A program made the translations under genes and the position numbers. Positions 15,281 to 24,500 of a stretch of 34,055 nt of DNA are shown piece by piece. Positions within the stretch are counted from its first letter, which is position 1. The number at the start of each line of letters is the position of its first letter. This DNA comes from Eubacteriales bacterium. Lineage in GTDB: Bacteria > Bacillota > Clostridia > Lachnospirales > Lachnospiraceae. The DNA is taken from contig JAUNPT010000003.1 in assembly GCA_030536565.1 (NCBI GenBank), positions 1 through 34,055 of the forward strand. The letters run 5' to 3'. The notes beneath the pieces were generated by a model, which saw nothing but the letters and a program-made list of their open reading frames with translations, did not search any database and had not been told where the DNA came from.

Positions 15281-16645
15281 TTACGTATCCTCCGGCAGCT
15301 TTCTTAAAAAACTCAATATAAATGGAACTGCAGTTAAAAATGACAACACATCTGCAATCGGCTGAGCAATTTCAATTCCTGTAAGCCCAAAGGCTGCTGT
15401 CATAATAAGAAGCACCGGTATAAAATAAAGTCCACTTCTTAGCATGGAAAGAAATGTAGCACCAAGCGCATGCCCTGTACTTTGAAGCGTCATATTGGAC
15501 AACACACAGATCGGTTGGAAAAATAGTGCTATACACTGAAATCTAAGTGCTGCTGTACCAATTCTTATAACCTCCGGGTCATCTCTGAATATTACAATAG
15601 CCTGACTTGAAAAAATCAGCATAATTACTGCAAGAACCCCCAGCATAATCTGTGATAAGGTCAATGTGAATTTAAATGCCTTTTTAACCCGTAGATATTT
15701 TCCTGCGCCATAATTAAAACCGCACACTGGCTGGAAGCCTTGTCCCACGCCTAAACCTACTGAGAATACAAACATACTTATTCTTCCAACAATACTCATC
15801 GCTGCCACTGCGGCATCGCCATATACTGCCGCCTGTCCGTTAAGAAGCATCGTCGATATACTTCCAAGCCCCTGACGCACCAGACTTGGAAAGCCTGTAG
15901 TAACAATCTCTAACAGCTCCGATGGCTTTCTTGTGACATTTTTAATGGACAGCTTACACTGCGTCTTGCCTGTAAGAAACATACTTAGTAATATGCTAAA
16001 ACTAATAATTTGTGACAACGCTGTCGACAGTCCCGCGCCTGCAATCCCCATATCAAACACGAACATAAATACCGGGTCACCTATCATATTAAGAATTGCA
16101 CCCGCAAGAAGACCTATCATAGCAAGAGACGCACGTCCCTCATATCTTAGAATATTGTTCAAGGTAAAGCAGCTTGTCATAAATGGTGCTGCAATAATAA
16201 TATAGGTTACGTAGGTTCTTGCATAGGGCAGAATGGTGTCAGTACTTCCCAAAAGATACATAAGCGGAGTAAGGGTTAATGCACTGATTACGCTAATAAG
16301 TACCCCTATAGAAAACACCGTAAAAAATGCGGTAGATGCAATTCTTGAAGCATCCTCCCTATTCTTCTTACCCAACATTCTGGAGATAATGCTTCCCGAG
16401 CCCTGTCCAAACATAAATCCAAATGCCTGAAGCACTGCCATATAACCAAACACAATTCCAACTGCTCCAGAAGCGCTGGTTCCCAGCTGTCCTACAAACA
16501 TGGTATCAACCATATTATATATATTCGTTACCAGCATACTTAGGGTTGTAGGAATCCCAAGCTTAATAACCAGCTCTGACACTGGTGCTTTTGTCATCTT
16601 GTCATACTGGCTGTCATAATGTTCTTTCATCTGTAATAATTTCAT
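15281..16645 (-). CDS. MATE-family efflux transporter
   Basis: A 454-aa multidrug and toxin extrusion (MATE) protein with about 12 hydrophobic segments. Family features include the N-terminal PTTLSMLVTNIYNMVDTMFVGQLG segment (split here by helix 1) and the mid-protein repeat RQGLGSISTMLLN, GQGFQPVCGFNYGA. It uses a cation gradient to export drugs or metabolites; the substrate is unknown. I start at ATG 16645, with GAGG 6 nt upstream. The longer frame to 16711 would begin inside the transketolase terminator hairpin and is unlikely. Confidence 0.92.
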   Translation of the reverse strand: MKLLQMKEHYDSQYDKMTKAPVSELVIKLGIPTTLSMLVTNIYNMVDTMFVGQLGTSASGAVGIVFGYMAVLQAFGFMFGQGSGSIISRMLGKKNREDASRIASTAFFTVFSIGVLISVISALTLTPLMYLLGSTDTILPYARTYVTYIIIAAPFMTSCFTLNNILRYEGRASLAMIGLLAGAILNMIGDPVFMFVFDMGIAGAGLSTALSQIISFSILLSMFLTGKTQCKLSIKNVTRKPSELLEIVTTGFPSLVRQGLGSISTMLLNGQAAVYGDAAVAAMSIVGRISMFVFSVGLGVGQGFQPVCGFNYGAGKYLRVKKAFKFTLTLSQIMLGVLAVIMLIFSSQAIVIFRDDPEVIRIGTAALRFQCIALFFQPICVLSNMTLQSTGHALGATFLSMLRSGLYFIPVLLIMTAAFGLTGIEIAQPIADVLSFLTAVPFILSFLRKLPEDT

Positions 16646-16676
16646 ATTCTGCCTCATTTTACTTATTCTTAAGAAA

Positions 16677-16724
16677 ACCGCCCATACAAATGTCATCAAA
16701 AAAACTAACATTTATATGGGCGGT
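16677..16724 (-). terminator. terminator of transketolase
   Basis: A 17-bp stem (16677-16693 with 16708-16724, one G-U pair when read on the minus strand) with a 14-nt loop follows the transketolase stop by 24 bp. On the minus strand it is followed by TTTTCTT. On the + strand the tail is also T-rich. It separates transketolase from the MATE gene. Confidence 0.8.
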
Positions 16725-16748
16725 CTTAATTTACATGCTGCAATAAAT

Positions 16749-18737
16749 CTACATTATACTCTTAACTGTCTTAACAACATTGTCAACAGTAAATCCAAAA
16801 TGCTCAAACAGTGTTGCTGCCGGACCTGATGCACCAAAGCCCTTCATTGAAATAACCCTGCCGTCTAAGCCAACATATCTGTACCAGCCAAAGTCTGAAA
16901 GTGCTTCAACTGCAACCCTCTTTCTGCAGCTCTTTGGTAAGATACTTTCCTTATATTCCTCTGACTGCTGTTCAAAAATATCCATACATGGCATACTGAC
17001 AACTCTTACGTCGATACCTTCTTTTGCCAGTTCTTTCTTTGCATCAGCTGCAAGTGAAACCTCTGAACCGCTGGCAATAATAATAGCATCTGGCTCTGCC
17101 TTAGTTTCCTTTGCAATTACATATGCACCCTTAAGAGCTTCCTTAGATGAGCCCTCCATCTGCGGAAGATTCTGTCTTGTAAGAACCAGTGCTGTTGGGT
17201 GGTCTGTCGATGTAACTGCATGCATCCATGCTGCAGCTGTCTCTGTTCTGTCACATGGTCTGTACACTGCGAAGTTAGGCATTGAACGAAAAGCCGCAAG
17301 CTGCTCAATTGGCTCATGAGTAGGGCCATCTTCTCCCACACCGATACTATCGTGTGTGAAGATATATGTCAATGGAAGCTTCATAAGAGCTGAAAGCCTT
17401 GCCATTGGTTTTGTATAATCGCTGAATACAAAGAATGTTGCAACATAAGCCTTCAATCCTCCATGTAATGCAATACCATTTCCGATTGCAGTCATAGCCT
17501 GTTCTCTTACACCAAAGTGAAGATTAGCACCCGCCGGAGTTTCCTTTGAGAAATCTCCTGCGTCCTTCATGTTAGTTTTATTAGATGGAGCTAAATCTGC
17601 TGAACCTCCAAATAAATTAGGCATCGACTCTTTAATTACATTAAGGATTGCACCGCCTGTACTTCTTGTCGCCTCTGGCTTTTCTGCCTTAGCCCAGTAT
17701 TCATCAGAATTAAAAAGCTCTGATAAATCTGCGCCATTATAGTACTTATCCCAAAGCTCTGCCAGCTCAGGAAACTTTTCGCAGTACTGTGCAAACATAT
17801 CATTCCAAGCAGCTTCAGCCTCTGCCTTCCTGGCAGCTATTGACTTGTAATTATCATATACTTCCTGTGGAACTTCAAAATCACCCTTACATGGCCAGCC
17901 AATATTCTCCTTTAATGCAGCAACATTATCAACGCCTAAAGGTTCACCATGAGCGCTTGCCTTACCCTGCTTAGCTGGGCAGCCAAAGCCAATGAGTGTA
18001 TTAACCTTAATCATTGAAGGTCTGGCTGTATCGGCCTTAGCTTCCTCAATTGCCCTGCCAATTGCTTCAAGGTCATTTCCATCGCTAACCTCAAGACACT
18101 GGAAGCCAAACGCCTCAAATCTCTTTGTAACGTCCTCCGTAAATGCAATATCTGTGCTTCCTTCAATCGAAATATTGTTAGAATCATAGAATACAATCAG
18201 CTTAGAAAGACCAAGTGTGCCTGCAAGCGAAAAACATTCTGATGAAATTCCTTCCATCATGCAGCCGTCCCCGCCTAAAACATATGTATAGTGGTCAACT
18301 ACCGGATAGCCTTCCCTGTTAAATACAGCAGCCAAATGTTTCTCGGCCATTGCCATACCGACAGCCATTGCCATACCCTGTCCTAAAGGACCTGTTGTTG
18401 CCTCAATACCCACTGTATGGCCATATTCTGGATGGCCAGGTGTAAGTGAGCCAAACTGTCTGAAATTCTTAATATCCTCTATTGAAAGGCTGCCATATCC
18501 AAAAAGATGAAGCAGTGAATATAAAAGCATAGAGCCATGTCCACCTGAAAGAATAAATCTGTCCCTGTTCTCCCAATCCGGATCAGCCGGATTATGATTC
18601 ATATGGTTAGCCCACAGCTCATACGCCATTGGTGCTGCTCCCAGCGGCAGACCCGGATGCCCTGAATTAGCCTTCTGTATCGCATCTGCTGACAGCACTC
18701 TTATTGCATTTACTGACATTTCTTCAATATTAGTCAT
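16749..18737 (-). CDS. tkt: transketolase
   Basis: A 662-aa thiamine-diphosphate enzyme of the non-oxidative pentose phosphate pathway. The N-terminal SGHPGLPLGAAP, the ThDP motif beginning GDGCMMEGI and ending with NN (residues about 150-185), the pyrimidine-domain LHFGVREQAM and THDSIGVGEDGPTHEPIE are all present. Start ATG 18737 has AGGAGG 6 nt upstream; the open frame extends to 18800 without support. It lies 83 bp after the upstream AAA+-like gene and may be cotranscribed with it. Confidence 0.96.
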   Translation of the reverse strand: MTNIEEMSVNAIRVLSADAIQKANSGHPGLPLGAAPMAYELWANHMNHNPADPDWENRDRFILSGGHGSMLLYSLLHLFGYGSLSIEDIKNFRQFGSLTPGHPEYGHTVGIEATTGPLGQGMAMAVGMAMAEKHLAAVFNREGYPVVDHYTYVLGGDGCMMEGISSECFSLAGTLGLSKLIVFYDSNNISIEGSTDIAFTEDVTKRFEAFGFQCLEVSDGNDLEAIGRAIEEAKADTARPSMIKVNTLIGFGCPAKQGKASAHGEPLGVDNVAALKENIGWPCKGDFEVPQEVYDNYKSIAARKAEAEAAWNDMFAQYCEKFPELAELWDKYYNGADLSELFNSDEYWAKAEKPEATRSTGGAILNVIKESMPNLFGGSADLAPSNKTNMKDAGDFSKETPAGANLHFGVREQAMTAIGNGIALHGGLKAYVATFFVFSDYTKPMARLSALMKLPLTYIFTHDSIGVGEDGPTHEPIEQLAAFRSMPNFAVYRPCDRTETAAAWMHAVTSTDHPTALVLTRQNLPQMEGSSKEALKGAYVIAKETKAEPDAIIIASGSEVSLAADAKKELAKEGIDVRVVSMPCMDIFEQQSEEYKESILPKSCRKRVAVEALSDFGWYRYVGLDGRVISMKGFGASGPAATLFEHFGFTVDNVVKTVKSIM

Positions 18738-18820
18738 TATTAACCTCCTAGCCATTATAGCTCTTATAAATAATTTTGTTATAATCTTAAGCGTCCGCAC
18801 TTAAAGTATGCAAAGACCTG

Positions 18821-21412
18821 TCAATCCTTAAAATCTGCCTCTGAAAGGAATATAACGTCTCCATTCTCACCATGCTTTTTCTTTAATCCGCCGAAAAATC
18901 TCTTGGACGCCCTTTTTTCTGAACGGACAATTGCCTGATTAATAATATCCTTGATATCATCTAATCTGATATTATCACTGCTGTTATGCAGCTGGTCAAT
19001 CTTAAGATACAACTGTAACAACGCATCGTCATCAACCTCATACTGTCTCTTTCTTGCGAACTTTCTAGCCATTTCCACAAGCTCATTAACAGTATACTGC
19101 TTAAGGACAATTCTATGATTGAAGGTATCTGTTAACTGTGGATTAAAATTAAGCAGTACATTCATCTCCGCATCCGAATCCTCAAAGATTATAATCATTC
19201 TGTCTGTATCCTGTGAAAGGCAGCTCATGATTTCTGTAATACGCTTTGGCTGAATTGCTCCGGCGCCCTCAACAATAAGGACAGTCCCCTTAAGCTTACC
19301 CATAGCTTTCATAATGCCGCGATGATTAATACTGTCACCTGTTGTCTTGGCAATCTTCTTAGGCCTGTCTGGATAAATATGATTTAAGGCCCTTACAATT
19401 GTCCTTGCAAGATCAACCTTGTCTGAGCTTGAATTGCCTGAAATAAGAATATTTCCCTTAACAGAATTATTCATTTTCATCTCATCTTCAATAGAGTTAA
19501 AATAATCAACCAGCTGGTTTTCAAGCCCCGGCATCTCGCGGTACTTCCTAAAGAGCTTTGCAAGCTCCCCGGATAATTTTTTATCATCATCAACCTGAGT
19601 ATCAAGCTCATCAACCTTATTCATAGGTGCATGCTCTGTCTCGTCTTTTTTGAATCTTCGTGAACTTGCATTTATATCCACGTCATCTAATTCCCTAGGC
19701 ATTTCCAGCAATTCTTCTTTATTTTCCTCATCAACAATGCCCTGTGCTGACGACAGCAGTGCTTCAGAAATCTTAGGCAGCTCGGCTGTTTCCAATGTTA
19801 CATTAGTGCCAGCTTCACCATCTTGTGTGTTCCCGCTGACAGCTTCATTAACCTCAAGCCCGTCAGCCGCTGCCATTTTCTCCGTCTTAGAGACCGCAAT
19901 ATTAAGGGCCGCTGCCTGCTCCAGTCTTACAGTAGCTTTACCTGTCCGGATTGCAAGGTCTGTCTTGGCCGCATTAATCATCATCTGGGCTTTGGCCTTC
20001 TGCCTTGCTGCCTGCTCATCAAATTCTTCGCCCCTTGCATCTGCCTTAAGCTTCTGCTCCGCCATAAGCTTTTCGTATGCAGCACTCTTCTCGTCCTTCT
20101 CATCAAGCATTCTGTCTAACTCTGCCTTGGAAAATTCTCTTGTATTCTGCTTGCCATAGCGTTCCTCCTGAACTGATTCAAACCAGTCTGCAAGACTTAT
20201 CTGCCCTTCTATCTGGTCATCTTCAGGTAACTCCTCCTGTGTAAGCGTTTCTTCTCCTGTTGCATGATATGGCTTAAGAGAAGCCTCCTCCTCAGCAAAT
20301 AAATCGCTCATATTCTTAGCAAGCTGCTCCTGAATATTCTGCGTATTATATAAATTATTATAATCTGGAACTGCAACCTCTATATCCATAGCCTGTGCCT
20401 TAGCATCAATCTGCTTCTGTGCCTCAAGCCTGTTTTCCTGTTCAGCCTCCTGATTAATCTGGTCATAACTGTCTGCAAGCTTTCTCTTAGCATTCTCAAT
20501 TAATTCCCTTAAGGACATCGACGCCTTATCAATGCCGCTGTTAGCTGTCTGCTCAACTGGTTCAAAGGCTTCAATCTCTCCATCTTCCTCTGTGCTGTCC
20601 AGAGCATTTTTAAAAATTGTCTTTACGTTTTCATTCTGCTGATTCTGAACTAAATCAATAGATATTCCCTGCTGCTCATCATCTTCTGATGCCTCGTCTT
20701 CACGGAACGCCTCCTCAACATCATCCTGTCTGATTCGCGCCAGTTCCTTCTGCTCCTCAAATGCCAGCTCTTTTGTATTCTCAATATCCTGCTTCCTGCT
20801 CGTAATATTGTCAAATATCCTTCTTTGTGTATTAGTAAGATTAACATTCAGGTCTTTCTTAAGCTTTACAGCCCTCTCGACATAAACACCATCCTGAAAC
20901 CACAGTACAATATCATCGCAGATTTTTACACATTCGTCCTTACGGTTCGTCTTGTAATACAATTCTGCAAGCTCATACATGTATTTTTCATCAATCTCAT
21001 GTTCCTTATAATCTTCCAGAATTTCAATCAGTTCATTATTAGAAGCTTTTTCAGCCTTCCTTAAATCATAAAACAGGATAAATCTGTTTACATCATGCTG
21101 CGACGCTTTCTCGTACTCATCATAGAGCTGGTCTGCATTATCAAAATCCTGCAGCTTAATAAGAAACTCTGTCAGCTTATAAATCAGCTTTCTTCCGCCC
21201 AGATTACGGTTATATGCAAGGATTGCCATATCTCTGGCTTCTTCAAAATCTCCTGCCGCTTCATGAACATTAATGACTGTAGCCAGCGTTGACCAGTCCT
21301 TTACCTTTATCCAGTTCATATTTCTGGCAATAGCAGACGCTTCATTGTACTGCTTCTTTGCTGCCAGCTTACGAATCTGTTCTACCTTCAGATTAAATTC
21401 ATATTTATCCAC
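18821..21412 (-). CDS. TPR-like protein with a degenerate C-terminal AAA+ domain
   Basis: An 863-aa protein I cannot name. Residues 1-200 look like TPR-type helical repeats (pairs such as QYNEASAIARNMN, GDFEEARDMAILAYNRNL, QDFDNADQLYDEYEKA). Residues 210-620 are charged, Glu/Gln/Ala-rich and probably coiled or disordered. The last 240 residues resemble a CbbX/SpoVK-type AAA+ fold: ILISGNSSSDKVD takes the place of Walker A (only Lys665 of the P-loop kept), VLIVEGAG the place of Walker B (no Asp-Glu), and NPQLTDTFNHRI the CbbX NPGLRSRF segment. It is probably a pseudo-ATPase. Start GTG 21412 has AAAGGTGG upstream; the frame is open to TTG 21433. It lies downstream of the SMC-like operon and upstream of tkt. 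Confidence 0.8.
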   Translation of the reverse strand: MDKYEFNLKVEQIRKLAAKKQYNEASAIARNMNWIKVKDWSTLATVINVHEAAGDFEEARDMAILAYNRNLGGRKLIYKLTEFLIKLQDFDNADQLYDEYEKASQHDVNRFILFYDLRKAEKASNNELIEILEDYKEHEIDEKYMYELAELYYKTNRKDECVKICDDIVLWFQDGVYVERAVKLKKDLNVNLTNTQRRIFDNITSRKQDIENTKELAFEEQKELARIRQDDVEEAFREDEASEDDEQQGISIDLVQNQQNENVKTIFKNALDSTEEDGEIEAFEPVEQTANSGIDKASMSLRELIENAKRKLADSYDQINQEAEQENRLEAQKQIDAKAQAMDIEVAVPDYNNLYNTQNIQEQLAKNMSDLFAEEEASLKPYHATGEETLTQEELPEDDQIEGQISLADWFESVQEERYGKQNTREFSKAELDRMLDEKDEKSAAYEKLMAEQKLKADARGEEFDEQAARQKAKAQMMINAAKTDLAIRTGKATVRLEQAAALNIAVSKTEKMAAADGLEVNEAVSGNTQDGEAGTNVTLETAELPKISEALLSSAQGIVDEENKEELLEMPRELDDVDINASSRRFKKDETEHAPMNKVDELDTQVDDDKKLSGELAKLFRKYREMPGLENQLVDYFNSIEDEMKMNNSVKGNILISGNSSSDKVDLARTIVRALNHIYPDRPKKIAKTTGDSINHRGIMKAMGKLKGTVLIVEGAGAIQPKRITEIMSCLSQDTDRMIIIFEDSDAEMNVLLNFNPQLTDTFNHRIVLKQYTVNELVEMARKFARKRQYEVDDDALLQLYLKIDQLHNSSDNIRLDDIKDIINQAIVRSEKRASKRFFGGLKKKHGENGDVIFLSEADFKD

Positions 21413-21492
21413 TTTCAGATGCCACCTTTTCAATAAATTTATATAAACTCAGTTAAATCTTTCGTATTAAAAATGTAATTATATACGCCATA

Positions 21493-21521
21493 AGTTTATC
21501 ACAGCCAGTCTGGGTTGTAAA
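21493..21521 (-). promoter_or_regulatory. possible promoter of the TPR/AAA+-like gene
   Basis: On the minus strand TTTACA (21516-21521) and TAAACT (21493-21498) are spaced 17 bp in the 117-bp gap after the SMC-like gene. The -35 matches 5 of 6 and the -10 matches 4 of 6. If real, the gene can be expressed apart from the SMC operon. Confidence 0.4.
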
Positions 21522-21529
21522 CCTTTGCA

Positions 21530-24500
21530 CTACAGGAAATCAAAGGAGGCCTGCTGGTAATCCATTCTTGTGTATTCCAGCTGCGTCTCATTAGTCTGAC
21601 TGTAATAATCTACAACTACTGTCTGCTGCCTTTTATCAACAAGCTTCTGCCCCAGAATATAATTCACCGGAAATCTTCCAGTAATTGCTGGTGTTGCACC
21701 TCTGGCAGGTACAATCAGCTGTACATGATTTGTGGCTAACATCTTAAAAATTGGCTCCCATATGTATATATCCTTCGCCGCGCCAAATGGATTATCAATG
21801 AAAATCGTCTTGCCAACAAGGGTTGTTTCCTTTGATGCCGCATTCATATTAGAAATATAATTAATTATTGCTATAAGGAACTGAATATAGATACCCTGCG
21901 ACTGTCCCGTTGACCCCACAGCCTCCTCATACCTTAGATATCTGCTTTGCTCTTTTATGCGTTCTCTCTTATACAGATTAATGCGTACAAAATTCATATC
22001 TGTAACAATAACTGAAAACAGTCTTTTCCAGGTAAGCCTGCTGCGAATATATTTAAGCCTTTCCTCCGGAGTTTTAAAGCTCTCTGCCACAACAATAGTC
22101 TCATCAATATACGCAGACATTCTCTCCTTATACATATCCTCTTTCACGTAAGGAATCATAAGGCTTATAATAGAAATCTGTTTTCCATCAAGAGTTATAT
22201 TAGACAGCTTTGGAAGTCTGTCAAGCTCCGTCTTAATATTACAGCAGGTCTGGATACAACGGTTTTCAAAATTATCCTTTATCCGCTCCATATCATCTAT
22301 TCCCTTAGTGACACGTTCCTTTTCCAGCTGTATAAATGTATTGGTTTCATTAAGATTGTCTGCAAGCTGCCCTGTCTGTGTAATATTTTCCGGCAGCCTT
22401 ACCGAAATCCTGACCTCCGAAGCAAGCTCCTGCCCATTAAAGCTCTCAAGTGCAGCAATAAGCTTCTGCTTATGCTTTCCAAACTCATCAGCCTTCTTAA
22501 GCTCCAGCTTCTGAATTGCCGCATACTCCTTCTGGATTTCCGCATATTTATTAATCTCCACATCAATATCCTTAATTTCCTGCGGATTTATGTTAACAGG
22601 AAGCTTCATTCCGGCATTTTCCACTATGCGCTCCAAGTCCAGCATGATAACCTGCGTATTCTTATTCTCTGCTGCCAGCTTCTTTATTGCCGCCTCCTGA
22701 TTTTTAAGGCTGTCTTCCAGCTTCTTTACAAGCTCCTTATGCTGTTTTACAAAGCTTTCCGGATTATCACATGGAAACGGTTCATAACTTCCATACCTTT
22801 GCTCCAGCTGATTAATTCCATGAGCAATACTCCCCTCAAGCCTGTTCAGCAGTGCATTCTGAGCCTCCAGTTCACCATCTGTTTCGTTTAACTGGCTCCT
22901 AAGCCTTTTAATCTGCCCCTTGAGCTTCATGCACTGTGCGCCATCAAACTGCGGCACTTCACCATTTTTAACCTTCTGCCTGACCTCGTCAAATACAGTA
23001 CCCCTGTATTCCATTGACTGCACACATTTATGCATTGACAGCCGGTAATGGTTCATAAGCTTTTCCTTATCACCAAAATCCGAATTTTCTTGTGTAAGCA
23101 CAGCCTTTAATCCCAAAAACCTGCTTTCAATCTCCTCCATTGACAGAGCCAGTGCTTCGCCAGATGCGCTGGTTTTTTCATCATAATACTCTGCAAACGT
23201 AAGCTGCCATGTATGCTTAAGCTTCTCAAGCTCATTTCTTTTTGCAGTTATTCCTGCTGCCGCCTGACTGCAATCCTTTTCCAGCTTTGCAGCCCTCTTT
23301 GCTGCCAGTTCAAGCTTTTCTCTGTTTTGCCTTACTGTATCCTCAAGCTGTGAGAGCTTTTCATATTCCTCTGTAATCTGAGCATACATATCAGCTATTT
23401 TCTGAAGGGCTGCAAACTCTCCAGTAAGCTCCTCTACACTCCTGCTGCTGCTTTCCACCTGCTGCTTTACGCGTTCGAGCCGGTTATTGGCTGCTTCATG
23501 TATATTCTTTAGCTTTTCAAGCTCTCTTTTCTGTCCGGCAATTTTATCTGTCAATTCCTTAATAGACTGCTCCAACGTATCATCAGCTGAATTTGCACTC
23601 TGTACAAGAACAAATGTATAATCCTCCCACACCATCTGCTGACGGTCTGCGTTTTTATTAATGCCTGCCTCAAGATTTTTTACTTCCTCCATTGCAGCCC
23701 TTATTTCTGCCTCACATCGTGCATCATCTCTTAAAAATGACATATCCTTCATTGCAAAAACAATCAAATCCTTATTGATTTCAAGCTTAGTATCAATAAG
23801 CACCTGCTCACTGATTACCGGATAAACGCATGCACCTCTTTCAAAATTAGACAGAACCGCATCATTTTTAATTCTCTCAAAATCCCCCTTTATTACAAAG
23901 CTGTATTCAACAAACGGAGTCCTTTTAATAACATCTCTTTTCTGCCCCGGTGTAAGCATCTTAAACCAGTCATGTCCTTCAACAACATCTTCCCCGTACT
24001 GTGACTCAAGATATTGTTTAAGCTTGTCCCTTCTGGTGTCCTTACAGGAATATGTCCCCTCTCCGGCATTATTTATAAACGTCTTAAGCTCCTTTATCCT
24101 GTCAGTCAGTTCTCCTGACTGTGCCTCCATTCTTCTGTAAGTATCAAGCGTTATGTGAATAAGCTGTTCCAATGTTTCAGCACCATATATACTGAACAGC
24201 TTCTCCAGCTTAGTTTTAGACATATCAGACCGGGTCTTTGTTCCACTCAAAAGCTCCAGCTCTTTTTCATACATCTGCAAAGCTGCCTCTGCTTCCATAA
24301 GCCTGCTGCTGCATTTATCAAAATCATTTCTGGCTGCTTCCAGTTCCGCCTCTGCCTTCTGACTGCCAGCTCTTTGCATATCAAGACTGCGTCCTGCCTT
24401 ATCAGCTTCCGCCTGTGCGTTTTCAGCAACAAGCATTCCCCTTTCAGACAGCTTGTCCGCCATATCAGCTTCATACTGCTTTATCAGCTTCTGTGTATAT

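Noticed and set aside
18738..18820. Promoter between the TPR/AAA+-like gene and tkt
   Set aside because: A TATAAT is present but the -35 region is poor, and a nearby TTGACA lacks a matching -10.
19650..20159. 169-aa Ser/Ala-rich + strand open frame within the TPR/AAA+-like gene
   Set aside because: Composition mirrors the acidic low-complexity middle of the sense protein; no independent support.
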